A stretch of 64,000 nt of DNA from contig JANSYN010000001.1 in assembly GCA_024742415.1 (NCBI GenBank), positions 62,001 through 126,000 on the forward strand. The letters run 5' to 3'. The notes under the pieces are model-generated. The model was not told the DNA's origin. It saw only the letters and a list, made by a program, of their open reading frames with translations, and searched no databases. Positions within the stretch are counted from its first letter, which is position 1. Each line of letters begins with the position of its first letter. The position numbers and the translations under genes were made by a program. Below are positions 9,604 to 18,428 of this stretch, in pieces. Origin of the DNA: Gammaproteobacteria bacterium (GTDB lineage: Bacteria; Pseudomonadota; Gammaproteobacteria; Pseudomonadales; Halieaceae).

Positions 9604-9661
9604 GGGTATAACGGCTCGTACGGCGATGGGTACAACCGCAGGTGTAACCGCAGGTATAACC
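9604..9661 (+). repeat. 12-bp degenerate tandem repeat upstream of the UMF1 transporter
   Basis: Five units of 12, 12, 12, 12 and 10 bp lie directly before the ribosome binding site of the next gene. The clearest are GGGTACAACCGC (9628-9639) and AGGTGTAACCGC (9640-9651), then AGGTATAACC. The unit is a multiple of three, so the stretch reads through in the downstream frame as a Tyr/Asn/Gly/Arg-rich peptide. The TTG start at 9679 places it in the 5' untranslated leader. Confidence 0.75.
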
Positions 9662-9678
9662 AAAATAAAGGAATATTC

Positions 9679-11016
9679 TTGAGCGAATCTGACTCCGTGG
9701 CTGCAGCGCGCGCCGCCATGCCGCCGGCGACCCGCCGCGAACTTGTCGCCTGGGCGTTTTTTGACTTTGCCAACTCGGGCTACACTACGGTTGTGCTGAC
9801 CACCGTGTACAGCGCCTATTTTGTTGCCGTGGTGGCAGCAGGCGTAGAGGCACGCTCGCCTGGCAGTGCCACTTTGTTGTGGACGCTCTCGACCGCCACG
9901 GCGAATCTTATCGTTCTGTTCAGCGGCCCTGTGGTCGGTGCGATTGCCGATCAGCATGGCTGCAAGAAGCCGTTTCTGTTGGTGACCGCAGTGACCTGTG
10001 TTGCAGGCACCGCACTACTGGCCATTGCGGGCCCTGACTACCTGTACCTGGCGATGTTCCTGCTGGTGTTGTCAACCGTGGCTTTTGCCAGTGGTGAGAA
10101 TCTCATTGCCGCTTTTCTGCCGGAGATCGCCACACGCCAGAACATGGGTAAAGTCTCTGGCTATGGCTGGAGCTTTGGCTACCTGGGTGGCCTGTTTACC
10201 CTGGGCATGTGCCTTGCCTATGTGAGTTTCGCCGAGTCGCGTGGCTTGCCTGCTACCCATTATGTACCGGTGACGTTGCTGCTGACTGCAGTGACCTTTG
10301 CGGTGACCGCAACGCCGACCTTTCTGTGGTTGCGCGAGCGCGCCATTGCGCGCCCTGTGGCGGTGAGAAAGTCCTATCTCCGTATGGGCCTGGCACAGGT
10401 AGCCAATACGCTGCGCCACGCGGCGCAGCTGCCCGACCTGTTCCGCTTTCTGGTGTGCCTGCTGTTCTTTCAGGCGGGCGTATCTACGGTGATTGTGGTT
10501 GCGGCGATCTATGCGCAGCAGGTGATGGGTTTCAGCAGCAGCCAGTTGATTGGTGTTGTGATGGTGGTCAATCTCACCGCTGCACTGGGTGCTTTTACCT
10601 TTGGATATGCGCAGGACCGCTGGGGTTCTATCCCCTGTCTGGCGGCGGCGTTGTTGCTCTGGATTATCGCAATCAGTATGACTTTGCTCGGCTCGGCCCC
10701 ATGGCTGTTCTGGCTGGCCAGTAACTTGATCGGGTTGGCGATGGGGGCCACCCTGGCCGGTGGGCGCGCGCTCATCGGGAGAATGACTCCCGCCGCGCGC
10801 AATGCCGAGGTTTTCGGCCTGTGGGGTTTGGCCAATCGTGCGGCGGCAATTATTGGGCCTATCAGCTATGGCGCAATTACCAATCTCAGTGGCGGCAACT
10901 ACCAGCTGGCGTTGATGTCGACGCTGGCCTTTTTTGTGGTGGGTCTGTTTCTGCTGTTGTTTGTGAACGAGCAGCGCGGTGTTGATGCAGCCGCTGCGGC
11001 AGCGCCAGTGGCCTGA
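9679..11016 (+). CDS. UMF1-type MFS transporter
   Basis: Twelve-segment major facilitator protein of 445 residues. ELVAWAFFDFANSGYTTVVLT after the N-terminus is the signature of the UMF1 (Atg22-like) family, whose substrates are mostly unknown; VVGAIADQHGCKKPFL is the loop 2-3 motif. The start is TTG 9679, giving Met-Ser-Glu-Ser-Asp, because AAGGA lies six bases upstream. No in-frame ATG precedes the first membrane segment, and the frame upstream is only repeats. It stands alone between two genes of other function. Confidence 0.88.
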   Translation: MSESDSVAAARAAMPPATRRELVAWAFFDFANSGYTTVVLTTVYSAYFVAVVAAGVEARSPGSATLLWTLSTATANLIVLFSGPVVGAIADQHGCKKPFLLVTAVTCVAGTALLAIAGPDYLYLAMFLLVLSTVAFASGENLIAAFLPEIATRQNMGKVSGYGWSFGYLGGLFTLGMCLAYVSFAESRGLPATHYVPVTLLLTAVTFAVTATPTFLWLRERAIARPVAVRKSYLRMGLAQVANTLRHAAQLPDLFRFLVCLLFFQAGVSTVIVVAAIYAQQVMGFSSSQLIGVVMVVNLTAALGAFTFGYAQDRWGSIPCLAAALLLWIIAISMTLLGSAPWLFWLASNLIGLAMGATLAGGRALIGRMTPAARNAEVFGLWGLANRAAAIIGPISYGAITNLSGGNYQLALMSTLAFFVVGLFLLLFVNEQRGVDAAAAAAPVA

Positions 11017-11199
11017 GCAGCCGTTGCGCCCCGGTTTTTGCGGCGTCAGTTCGTCGTCGACAGCCGTTGTGCAGCGTCTCTTGGCGCTGTGCTTATGGCC
11101 GCGCTATAGTCGCGGGGTGAATGCAGGCAGTAGTTGAATAACGATTCGCGCAGGTGGCACACGTCCAGTAGTGCCGGTGCGGTGACAGTGAGTGTAGTT

Positions 11200-12840
11200 A
11201 TGACGATTACCAGATGTTTCAAGACACAGGTTTTTCGGGTGGCATTCGGCATTATCCTGCTCGGCATAATGACGGGCTGTGCAGACGGCAACGATGCCGT
11301 GCCGGTCGCGGGTAAGCCGCAGCCTGACAACCCTCGCGTGGATGGCCCGATCAGCGGCGGGGGTGGGGCACAGTGCTGCATCATCAGTTTTGGCCCGCTG
11401 CAGGTGGATTTGCGTGAGCAGGGCTATACGCCAGGGACACCGTTTTACGCCGGCCTGAATTTTGATGAGGCAGAGGTCGGCTATCGTGAAACGGAGTATT
11501 TCATTTCCGGCACCGCCACCGCTTACATGCCTCTCGGGCCGCTGACCGAGGACGGTGTGTGGGCCGCCGAGCCCGCCGATTCGGCAGCTTATGTCTCGCG
11601 CATTGTCGTGTTGCGACCAGAAAACGCCGCGGATTTTAACGGTACTGTCGTCGTCGAGTGGTTTAACGTGTCTGGCGGCCTGGATGCGGCGCCCGATTGG
11701 ACACAGATGCAAACAGAGCTGCGCCGTGAAGGGTATGCCTGGGTGGGCGTGTCCGCACAGTCGGCGGGTATTGAGGGCGGCGGCGCCTTCGACCTTCCCT
11801 TGAAACTGATCGACCCAGAGCGTTACGGCGGTTTGATGCATCCCGGTGACAGCTTCTCCTATGATATTTTTTCGCAGGCGGCGCAGGCTGTGCGTCGCCC
11901 CTCAGGCATCGACCCACTGGATGGTTTGCAGGTGGAGCGCATGATCGCCGTTGGGCAGTCGCAGTCGGCGGGACGCCTCACTACCTATTACAACGCGGTG
12001 CAGCCGCTGGTCGATGTATTTGACGGTTTTGTCATCCACAGCCGAGGCGATGGCAGCTCGCCGCTCTCACAGGAGCCGCAGGTGGCGGCGCCGACACCCA
12101 GCCCCACGCTGGTGCGCACCGACTTGCCTGCCCCCGCGCTTGGCCTGCAGACAGAAACTGACCTCTTTCGCCTGGGGTCCGTCGCAATGCGCCAGGCTGA
12201 TGCGCCCTCTTACCGGTTGTGGGAGGTGGCAGGGGCAGCCCATTCGGACGTGTATACCACCATCAAGGGTCCGCTGGATCGCGGCACTGATCCCGCGGTG
12301 GCCGATGTCGTGTCCAACAAGGATGCGCGGCCTCCGTTTATCCAGTGCGAATTGCCGGTAAATGACGGCCCCGGCCACTGGCTGGCAAAGGCCGCGGTCG
12401 CGGCGATGGATAACTGGATTCGCAGCGGGCAGGCACCGGCCACCGCGCCGCGACTGGCGCTCAATGAACAAGGCACGGGGTTTGCGCTGGATGAACTGGG
12501 CAATGCACTGGGCGGTATTCGAACGCCCTACGTGGATGCGCCGGTGGCAATACTGTCGGGCGAGGGGCAGCCACAGGCGAGTGTCTTCTGCGGCCTGTTT
12601 GGTACCACGCAGCTGTTTGATGCCGCGACGCTGTCGATGCTGTATCCCACGCAAAGCAGCTATATCAATGCGGTAGACACGTCTACAGACGCGGCAGTTG
12701 CCGAGGGATTCCTGCGGCCCGCCGACGCCGAGTTGATCAAGCAGCGGGCGCGCAGTTCAGGTATTGGCGCCTTGACCGGCGGCCTGGCGTTTCCGCCGGT
12801 CGGTGGCGCCGCCCAGGTTCAGTTCGATAGCGCGAGATAG
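11200..12840 (+). CDS. Alpha/beta-hydrolase domain lipoprotein (Abhydrolase_10 type)
   Basis: Secreted lipoprotein of 546 residues. The type II signal is basic (MTITRCFKTQ), then hydrophobic, ending in a lipobox-like IMTGC, so the mature protein would begin at that Cys. The body matches the large alpha/beta-hydrolase domain family, with FNGTVVVEWFNVSGG and the nucleophile elbow GQSQSAG, in which the second Ser-containing position is the likely catalytic Ser. VAGAAHSDV near the C-terminal third supplies a His. Substrates in this family are poorly known. ATG 11200 is chosen over a TTG 66 nt upstream because it gives a normal signal peptide. The 3' end overlaps the MAPEG gene by 22 nt. Confidence 0.78.
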   Translation: MTITRCFKTQVFRVAFGIILLGIMTGCADGNDAVPVAGKPQPDNPRVDGPISGGGGAQCCIISFGPLQVDLREQGYTPGTPFYAGLNFDEAEVGYRETEYFISGTATAYMPLGPLTEDGVWAAEPADSAAYVSRIVVLRPENAADFNGTVVVEWFNVSGGLDAAPDWTQMQTELRREGYAWVGVSAQSAGIEGGGAFDLPLKLIDPERYGGLMHPGDSFSYDIFSQAAQAVRRPSGIDPLDGLQVERMIAVGQSQSAGRLTTYYNAVQPLVDVFDGFVIHSRGDGSSPLSQEPQVAAPTPSPTLVRTDLPAPALGLQTETDLFRLGSVAMRQADAPSYRLWEVAGAAHSDVYTTIKGPLDRGTDPAVADVVSNKDARPPFIQCELPVNDGPGHWLAKAAVAAMDNWIRSGQAPATAPRLALNEQGTGFALDELGNALGGIRTPYVDAPVAILSGEGQPQASVFCGLFGTTQLFDAATLSMLYPTQSSYINAVDTSTDAAVAEGFLRPADAELIKQRARSSGIGALTGGLAFPPVGGAAQVQFDSAR

Positions 12841-13211
12841 AACAGGTACATGCAGATGCCGAAGCCGCCGATGAAAACCAGCGAGCGCAGGGCATCGCGA
12901 TCGGCTATGTAAAGCGCGATGTAAACCAGGCGCAGCAGCGTGAATGCAATGGCCAGGCTGGCAATGCTTTCCAGGGCAACACCGGCTATCACAAGCGCCA
13001 GCAGCGCCGCGCTGAACAGGGCCAGCGCTTCCCAACAGTTGGCCTGCGCCGCCACGGCGCGCGCGCCCGCGCCGGTCAACTGCGCAGACTGCACGCGTGG
13101 TTCCTTGTTGTCGACGGCGCCGAACTGTTTATGGCGAAAGTAGCCGGCTATCCACGCGCAGGCAATGGGCAGAATGCAGAGCACCAACAGGCAGCTGATA
13201 ACGGTAGTCAT
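12819..13211 (-). CDS. MAPEG family membrane protein
   Basis: A 130-residue protein with four hydrophobic segments, the size and shape of bacterial MAPEG proteins (membrane-associated eicosanoid and glutathione metabolism). The pattern is an N-terminal segment with a conserved Trp/Gly region, a loop ending in AQANCWEALALFSAAL (compare the family RAxxNxxEALPxF), then LRLVYIALYIAD, matching the RxxYxxxYxxD block. Bacterial members may act as glutathione transferases or peroxidases; the reaction here is unknown. It converges on the hydrolase lipoprotein gene with a 22-nt overlap. Confidence 0.88.
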   Translation of the reverse strand: MTTVISCLLVLCILPIACAWIAGYFRHKQFGAVDNKEPRVQSAQLTGAGARAVAAQANCWEALALFSAALLALVIAGVALESIASLAIAFTLLRLVYIALYIADRDALRSLVFIGGFGICMYLFYLALSN

Positions 13212-13427
13212 GAGTGTGGTCCTTTTTTTCGTTTTGAGGTTGCGGGTGAAACCGGAGGCTTGAGTTGCTCACCGGCTGTGATGCTTATGCATAGGCGCCG
13301 CGTTGCGGGGCAAGGCCTTGCGCTCGGCGCTCTCTGCGATGGGTTGTACGCACTGCGCCACCCCACCCGGCGCTCCTCCACCCAGGCGCAGGCACGGAAG
13401 GGCTGGGCGCGCAGCGCGGCAGCCTGA

Positions 13428-14789
13428 CTATTGCGGCGGGCAACTGCGCTCGCCCGCAGGCATGGCCAGTAACTCTTCAAGCAGGATAGGCCGGTCTGTC
13501 ATAATGGCATCGACGCCAAAGTCGATCATGCGCAGCATCTCTTCGCAGGTGTTGATCGTCCATACCTGCACGGCCAGATTCACGGCATGGCTGGCATCAA
13601 CAAACGCCTGGGTGACAACCTCGAGGTCAATATCGACCTGTCCGATCTGGCTGGTATCAGGTGGCACCTGCCAGGTGATGTGTTCCGCAACCGTTGGAAA
13701 CTCCCCCGTACCCAGGAAGCCAAAAACGAGTTCCGTGCCCTGATCCAGTGGAATAGAGGTATAAACGCAGGGGGCTACGGCCTTGAAGTTGTTTGCTGCC
13801 TCGTCCACAAAAGACGCCGCGATCATGTCAGTAGAGCGGCCATAGCGTTGCAGCAGGTCGGCAATTTGTGCCTCATAGTTGCCGGCGCCATCGAGGTCGG
13901 GCTTCAGTTCGATGTTGATCAGGTTGTGCGGAAAACGCGCCAGGGCCTCTTCCAGTGTCGGGATGCGGAAATCCTCTGCGCTGTAGCCGGGCGGGGGCGG
14001 TACATCGCCGGTGGCAATGCCGCGATACAGATAATCCTCATCAGGACGGCCGCGCGGTGTGCCTGCATCCTGCACGAACCAGTAAGCGGCATCCAGTGCG
14101 CGCAGTTCCGCCAATGTCAGGTCAACCACGTTGCCGGTGCCGTTGGTGGTGCGGTCAACATCCAGGTCGTGCAGGATCACCAGTTCGTTGTCGGCTGTTT
14201 GGTAGACGTCCATTTCCAGCACGTCAGCCCCGGCGCGCGCCGCCTCGGCATAGGCAAACAGCGTGTTTTCAGGGAAGTCGGTGACGCCGCCACGGTGCGC
14301 AAAGTTCAGTGGGTCTGCGCCATTGACCAGCCACGGGTTGGGCAGGGGGTCGAACGGTTCATCGCAGCGACTGTCGTCATTGGCGATGGTCGCGGTGATT
14401 TCCGTGGCCGTCGCGCTGGCTGCATCATTGGTGGATATCGACAGCATCAGGGTTTCGGCATCTTCCTCAAGGGCATCGCCAATCATGTCAATCGCGATAT
14501 AACCCTCGATCGCGCCTGCGGGTATCTCGATTTCTCCAGCTGCCTGCAGGTAGTCCTCGCCGGCAGTAGCGGTGCCATCGCGCGTGCTGTAGCTCACGGT
14601 CACCGGTCGCTCCTGTGCATGAGTCATGGTGACCCGCAGCATTAACTGGCGCATCTCGCCCGGTGCCCCCTCTGGCGCTGCGCTAGGCACCACAGTCAGG
14701 GAAGAGGGCCCGGCGACAGGATCCGATTGGTCAGAGCAGGCCACCGTCAGGGTCAATAACAGCAGGCCGGCGAGCGTTTTCAGTGTCAT
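13428..14789 (-). CDS. Lipoprotein with Calx-beta and glycerophosphodiesterase domains
   Basis: Exported lipoprotein of 453 residues. The signal ends in a lipobox (LTVACS, Cys at about 18). Residues 40-135 form a Calx-beta domain, with the signature VSYSTRDGTATAGEDY, which usually binds calcium. Residues 160-450 form a GDPD domain: FAHRGG, PENTLFAY, LEMDVYQTAD and VILHDLDVDRTTNG give the two catalytic His and the metal ligands. It would cleave glycerophosphodiesters at the cell surface or in the periplasm. GGAG seven bases before ATG 14789 supports the start. The second GDPD gene in this window (8674-9474) lacks both signal and Calx-beta domain. Confidence 0.9.
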   Translation of the reverse strand: MTLKTLAGLLLLTLTVACSDQSDPVAGPSSLTVVPSAAPEGAPGEMRQLMLRVTMTHAQERPVTVSYSTRDGTATAGEDYLQAAGEIEIPAGAIEGYIAIDMIGDALEEDAETLMLSISTNDAASATATEITATIANDDSRCDEPFDPLPNPWLVNGADPLNFAHRGGVTDFPENTLFAYAEAARAGADVLEMDVYQTADNELVILHDLDVDRTTNGTGNVVDLTLAELRALDAAYWFVQDAGTPRGRPDEDYLYRGIATGDVPPPPGYSAEDFRIPTLEEALARFPHNLINIELKPDLDGAGNYEAQIADLLQRYGRSTDMIAASFVDEAANNFKAVAPCVYTSIPLDQGTELVFGFLGTGEFPTVAEHITWQVPPDTSQIGQVDIDLEVVTQAFVDASHAVNLAVQVWTINTCEEMLRMIDFGVDAIMTDRPILLEELLAMPAGERSCPPQ

Positions 14790-14999
14790 GGGTGTTCTCC
14801 AGATGCCAATGGCTTTGCGTTGTTCGTGGTGTTCTCAGGGTGATGTTAATTTACCGGCATTTTCGCGCACTGAATATAGCACCCGCGCCATTTGGGGGCT
14901 GCCCGGGACAAAATGCGTTTGTATGATCCAGATAAGCAGACTCGCAGGGCCTGTAACGTCATCGCGCTGCGGGCGGGCAGTGTCAAGCCGCGCTGATGG

Positions 15000-15554
15000 C
15001 TAATCCGCAAAGGCCTCGCGCACGCGCGGCTGATAACCGCGACGGATCAGCGAGGCCGGGTAATCGTTGCTGCTGCGCGGCGTGGGTCGCAGCGGTGGAT
15101 GTGGCCCGGGGTGTACTGCGCCGGGCCCTGGATGACGCCAGCGGGAGGGATAATAGTAGGGCAGCGTAATATCGTACTGGGGTTCACGGCTGACCACTTC
15201 GCTTGGCCGCGATTCGCGATCGAGTTTACGCAATTCGGCGCGGTGCTTTTCCCTGGCCATGCGATCTGCCGCCATGCGGTCGGTGGTCGCGCGCATCTGC
15301 TCCAGCCGGTCCTGTTGCAGGTCATCGGGATTGGCTGCGGGCACCTCGAGTTGCAGCGTTTCAACCGTTGCGCTGCTGCCCGGCGGCGTGTCAGAAAAGG
15401 TCACAACGCCGTTGTCATCGACACTGCGATAGACCGTTGCACCGTGCACGCTGGCGCTGCACAGGGCCAACAGACACAGGTACAGGGCCCAGCGATGGCT
15501 GGTCGGTTGCGCGTGCTGTTGTGGCGGTGGCCGCTGCGACATGTACACGTTCAT
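15000..15554 (-). CDS. DUF4124 domain protein, exported
   Basis: Protein of 184 residues with a signal peptide (hydrophobic ALYLCLLALCSASVHG at about 23-38) and a DUF4124 domain directly after it: TVYRSVDDNGVVTFSDTPP. DUF4124 proteins are common small periplasmic or envelope proteins in gammaproteobacteria and have no known reaction. The rest is an Arg/Glu-rich, probably helical stretch and a Pro-rich tail. An in-frame ATG at 15542 would shorten the N-terminus by four residues. It follows the methyltransferase-like gene on the same strand with a 55-nt gap. Confidence 0.75.
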   Translation of the reverse strand: MNVYMSQRPPPQQHAQPTSHRWALYLCLLALCSASVHGATVYRSVDDNGVVTFSDTPPGSSATVETLQLEVPAANPDDLQQDRLEQMRATTDRMAADRMAREKHRAELRKLDRESRPSEVVSREPQYDITLPYYYPSRWRHPGPGAVHPGPHPPLRPTPRSSNDYPASLIRRGYQPRVREAFAD

Positions 15555-15609
15555 TCGCCCATAAGGTAACAGTGCCTACGTGCAGTATAGTCGCTGCAGG
15601 GCAGGTGAT

Positions 15610-16191
15610 TCAGCCCTTTTTGGTACCAAGTAGCAGTTCCAGCCGTCGGTCTGCCAGCAGCACGCTGCGTTCCATGACGAAGCAGTGCAGGGCGTCCCTG
15701 AGGCGGTTTTGATTGTGTGGCCGGTATCCGGGCAAGGCGTCAGGGCGAGTCCGCAGGCTGAGCGTGTGGGCATCGGCAATGCCGTACAGGTGGTTGCCCG
15801 GCGGTGTTCGGGGGTTGTGTACGGAAAAACCATGGCCCTTGCAGTGTGGTGCCAGGTGGGGACGCAAGGCATGTACGAATGCGGCCAGGGCAGCTTCCTC
15901 GAGATAGCTGAAGATATCCCAGAACAGGCAGATGTCGAACTGTACGTTGCCGGGCAGCTGCAGCAACTCTGTGAAGTAGTGTTGCAGGCCCAGATCGGTT
16001 TCTTCCTGTGTAGGCATCGGTAATTCGGCGAAAAGGTCAAACACCTGCAAACGACAGCGGTAGTGCGAGAAGAACTCAATGGTATCGCTACAGGCAGGAC
16101 CAATATGCAGCACATTGATGCGCTGTTCTTCATCCACGTTGCGAAACAGCTCGGGCAGCAACTGGGTTGTCTGGGTTGCGGTGATGGTCAC
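15610..16191 (-). CDS. Methyltransferase-like protein (class I SAM fold)
   Basis: A 193-residue protein starting at GTG 16191. RINVLHIGPACSDTIEFFS resembles the first strand and SAM-binding loop of class I methyltransferases, with HIGPA in place of a Gly-rich loop. FDICLFWDIFSYL followed by ALAAFVHALRPHL matches the later strand-helix pair that ends in the typical LRPGG-like turn. The binding loop is poor in Gly, so activity is uncertain. It lies 74 nt after the bactofilin gene on the same strand and may be part of that transcript. Confidence 0.6.
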   Translation of the reverse strand: MTITATQTTQLLPELFRNVDEEQRINVLHIGPACSDTIEFFSHYRCRLQVFDLFAELPMPTQEETDLGLQHYFTELLQLPGNVQFDICLFWDIFSYLEEAALAAFVHALRPHLAPHCKGHGFSVHNPRTPPGNHLYGIADAHTLSLRTRPDALPGYRPHNQNRLRDALHCFVMERSVLLADRRLELLLGTKKG

Positions 16192-16265
16192 AGAGTATCC
16201 ACCGCCTCCGGTAGGGAAGCGGTTCTAACGGTCAGAGTATGGGTGATGCGGTGTGCTGGGCTGCG

Positions 16266-16778
16266 TTAGCCGTTGTTCACGTTCAAGTCAGGCACACTGG
16301 AATTTGCCGGAGTATGCGCAGCCAGCGAGGGCCGTTGCGCACTGCTTTCACCGGGGTCCATATCGATGCTGCCCTTGAAGATGGCGCCGTCTTCAAGCGT
16401 GACCCGCGGCGCGACAATGTTGCCTTTAACATTGCCCGACTTCGACACGATGACTTTTTCACTGCCCTGTATGTCGCCCGTCACGTTGCCGTCGACGGTG
16501 ACCACGCGTGCGTCAATGTCGGCCAGCACCTCGCCGGACTTGCCGACGGAAACCTGCTGGTCTTTCATGGTGATGGTACCCTCGACCTTGCCCTCGATGA
16601 GAAGATCTTCTTCGCCGGATACTTCGCCCTTAATGGTGATACTTGGACCAATCATAGCGGTACTCCTGGAGCTTGCTGGGGGTGTGGGAACAGCGGGGTT
16701 CTGTGGCGCTGCAGAATCATTCGAGGTGGCAGCGGTTTTGCTTTTGGGTCGGTCAAACATAGCCATTGCTATCGCCAT
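16266..16778 (-). CDS. Bactofilin family cytoskeletal protein
   Basis: Self-assembling bactofilin of up to 170 residues. The central part, about 45-145, shows the repeated beta-helix pattern: ITIKGEVSGEEDLLIEGKVEG, then VLADIDARVVTVDGNVTGDI, then VKGNIVAPRVTLEDGAIFKG. Flanks are Pro/Ser/Ala-rich and disordered, as usual. Bactofilins form nucleotide-free filaments that position envelope enzymes. Three Met codons (16778, 16766, 16760) lie close together. Met 16760 gives MFDRPKSK, a common bactofilin start, so the true protein may be six residues shorter. Confidence 0.92.
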   Translation of the reverse strand: MAIAMAMFDRPKSKTAATSNDSAAPQNPAVPTPPASSRSTAMIGPSITIKGEVSGEEDLLIEGKVEGTITMKDQQVSVGKSGEVLADIDARVVTVDGNVTGDIQGSEKVIVSKSGNVKGNIVAPRVTLEDGAIFKGSIDMDPGESSAQRPSLAAHTPANSSVPDLNVNNG

Positions 16779-17022
16779 CTAGTTTCACTGGGGGCCGAAC
16801 ATCCTATCAGCCTGCAAAACCGGATACCAGCGTGACGCTGCAGCGCAGTTGCAATACGTCACTGCGCCTGCCAGTTTTTTTCATCGCTACCCGGGATCGT
16901 GATGTGCGCAGCGGCTGTGCAAAAAGAAATGGCCACGCGGCGGCTCCTGCGGCGGGACTGTGCCGGGCGCCGCCAGCGCGGAACGGCGGCAAGCGTTGCA
17001 TTTCGCAGTGCATGAGCCTACA

Positions 17023-17040
17023 TTAATACAGTTGTATTAA
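17023..17040. promoter_or_regulatory. Palindromic operator candidate before the sulfotransferase gene
   Basis: A perfect inverted repeat with 7-bp arms and a 4-bp centre: TTAATACAGTTGTATTAA. It ends 31 bp before the ATG at 17072. Short AT-rich ATAC-N4-GTAT palindromes of this kind are typical TetR-family operators. No TetR-type gene is encoded nearby, so the regulator would act from elsewhere. The role is inferred from symmetry and position only. Confidence 0.55.
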
Positions 17041-17071
17041 AATCCTGAACAGGCCCGCAGAAGCGCATCCT

Positions 17072-18340
17072 ATGGCAGAACCCATTCGCATTACCGACCT
17101 GGCGCATCCGGTACTCAATGACATACAACAGGCGGCGCGCGATTACGCCCAGTGCCTTGACGTGGAATTGAGCGCACAGAGCATTCTCGCTGAGGCTGCC
17201 GCAGTAACCGGCCTGGAGGATTTTGGCCCCGCGGATTTTCTGCCGCGGCTCGAGCTGCTTTGCGCGCAGTGGAATGCCGATGAAGGGCTGCACAACCTGG
17301 GGCGCCTGTCACTGCGCAACAAACTCCTGCAACATGCACGCAGCCGCCTGCTGATCCAGGACACCTTGCGCCGTCACCCGCAAATCCATGATGTTCAATT
17401 GAATACCCCGATCATTGTGGCTGGCCTGCCACGCTCGGGAACCACCCACTTGCTCAACCTCATGGCCGCAGACTCAAGACTGCGGGCGCTGCCCCTGTGG
17501 GAATCCTACGAACCGGTGCCGATGCCCGGTGAACAGCCCGGCAGTGATGGCGTAGACCCGCGTTACCAACGCTGCGCTGAGCAGTGGCAGATGATGCAGT
17601 CGATGTCGCCGTTGCTGGCGGCAATGCACCCTATGAACCCGGATCATATCCATGAAGAGCTGGAGCTGATGGGTCCGGACTTTGCCTCGTACAATTACGA
17701 ATGGCTGAGTCCGTCACCGCTGTGGCGTGATCACTACTATGCCACGGATCAGACACCGCATTACCAGTACATGAAAACCGTGTTGCGATTACTCACCTGG
17801 CAGGATGGCGATCACAGTGGCGCAAAGACGCAGTGGGTCCTCAAGTGTCCGCAGCACCTGGAGCAGTTGCCCGTGTTGCGCCAGGTGTTTCCCGATGCGA
17901 TGGTCGCGGTCACGCACCGCGACCCGGTGTCGGTGATCCAGTCTGCGATTACCATGCTGGCCTATGGCCAGCGCAGCACTCGCCATGTGGTTGAGCCGCA
18001 GGCACTGCTGCATTACTGGACAGAGCGCGTTGTACACTTGTTGCAGGCCTGCACGTCCGATCGCGACTGCCTCGGGCAGGCGCGAAGTATCGATGTGCTG
18101 TTCCATGAGTTCATGGCGGATGATTTAGCCATGGTTGAAAACATCTATGAACGGGCCGGTTTGGCGATGACACCGCAGGCCCGCGCTGAACTGCAGTCTT
18201 ACCTTGCGGATCACCCACGCGGCAAGCATGGTCAGGTGGTGTATGACCTGCGCGGTGATTTTGGTGTTGAGCCGCAGGCGTTGCGCCAGCGCTTCGATTT
18301 CTACTTCGAGCGATTTCCCGTACGCGTGGAAGTCACCTAA
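17072..18340 (+). CDS. Sulfotransferase family protein (Sulfotransfer_3 type)
   Basis: A 422-residue protein related to the large sulfotransferase family of marine proteobacteria and actinobacteria. The 5'-phosphosulfate loop is PRSGTT at 120-125. THRDPVSVIQSAITM holds the Arg and Ser that bind the 3'-phosphate of PAPS. An N-terminal helical region of about 110 residues precedes the loop, as in this subgroup. The likely acceptor is a small hydrophobic alcohol or a lipid, unlike the sugar-cluster sulfotransferase at 3469-4380. The next gene, 88 nt downstream on the same strand, encodes an alkylsulfatase-like hydrolase. A symmetric operator candidate lies just upstream. Confidence 0.85.
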   Translation: MAEPIRITDLAHPVLNDIQQAARDYAQCLDVELSAQSILAEAAAVTGLEDFGPADFLPRLELLCAQWNADEGLHNLGRLSLRNKLLQHARSRLLIQDTLRRHPQIHDVQLNTPIIVAGLPRSGTTHLLNLMAADSRLRALPLWESYEPVPMPGEQPGSDGVDPRYQRCAEQWQMMQSMSPLLAAMHPMNPDHIHEELELMGPDFASYNYEWLSPSPLWRDHYYATDQTPHYQYMKTVLRLLTWQDGDHSGAKTQWVLKCPQHLEQLPVLRQVFPDAMVAVTHRDPVSVIQSAITMLAYGQRSTRHVVEPQALLHYWTERVVHLLQACTSDRDCLGQARSIDVLFHEFMADDLAMVENIYERAGLAMTPQARAELQSYLADHPRGKHGQVVYDLRGDFGVEPQALRQRFDFYFERFPVRVEVT

Positions 18341-18428
18341 CGCGGTCGGCGTTGTAGCGACAAGAAGCGGTTGGCGTCGCCGGCCTTGCTGGGCGCAAAC
18401 GCCGTGGCTTACTGACAGGGGTATTACG

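Noticed and set aside
13212-13427. Possible small gene between the MAPEG and GDPD genes
   Set aside because: Frames here have no ribosome binding site or domain and codon use unlike the neighbours; I see nothing in it.
13587-14645. 352-codon plus-strand frame
   Set aside because: It is antisense to the Calx-beta/GDPD lipoprotein gene, which has a signal peptide, domains and ribosome binding site.
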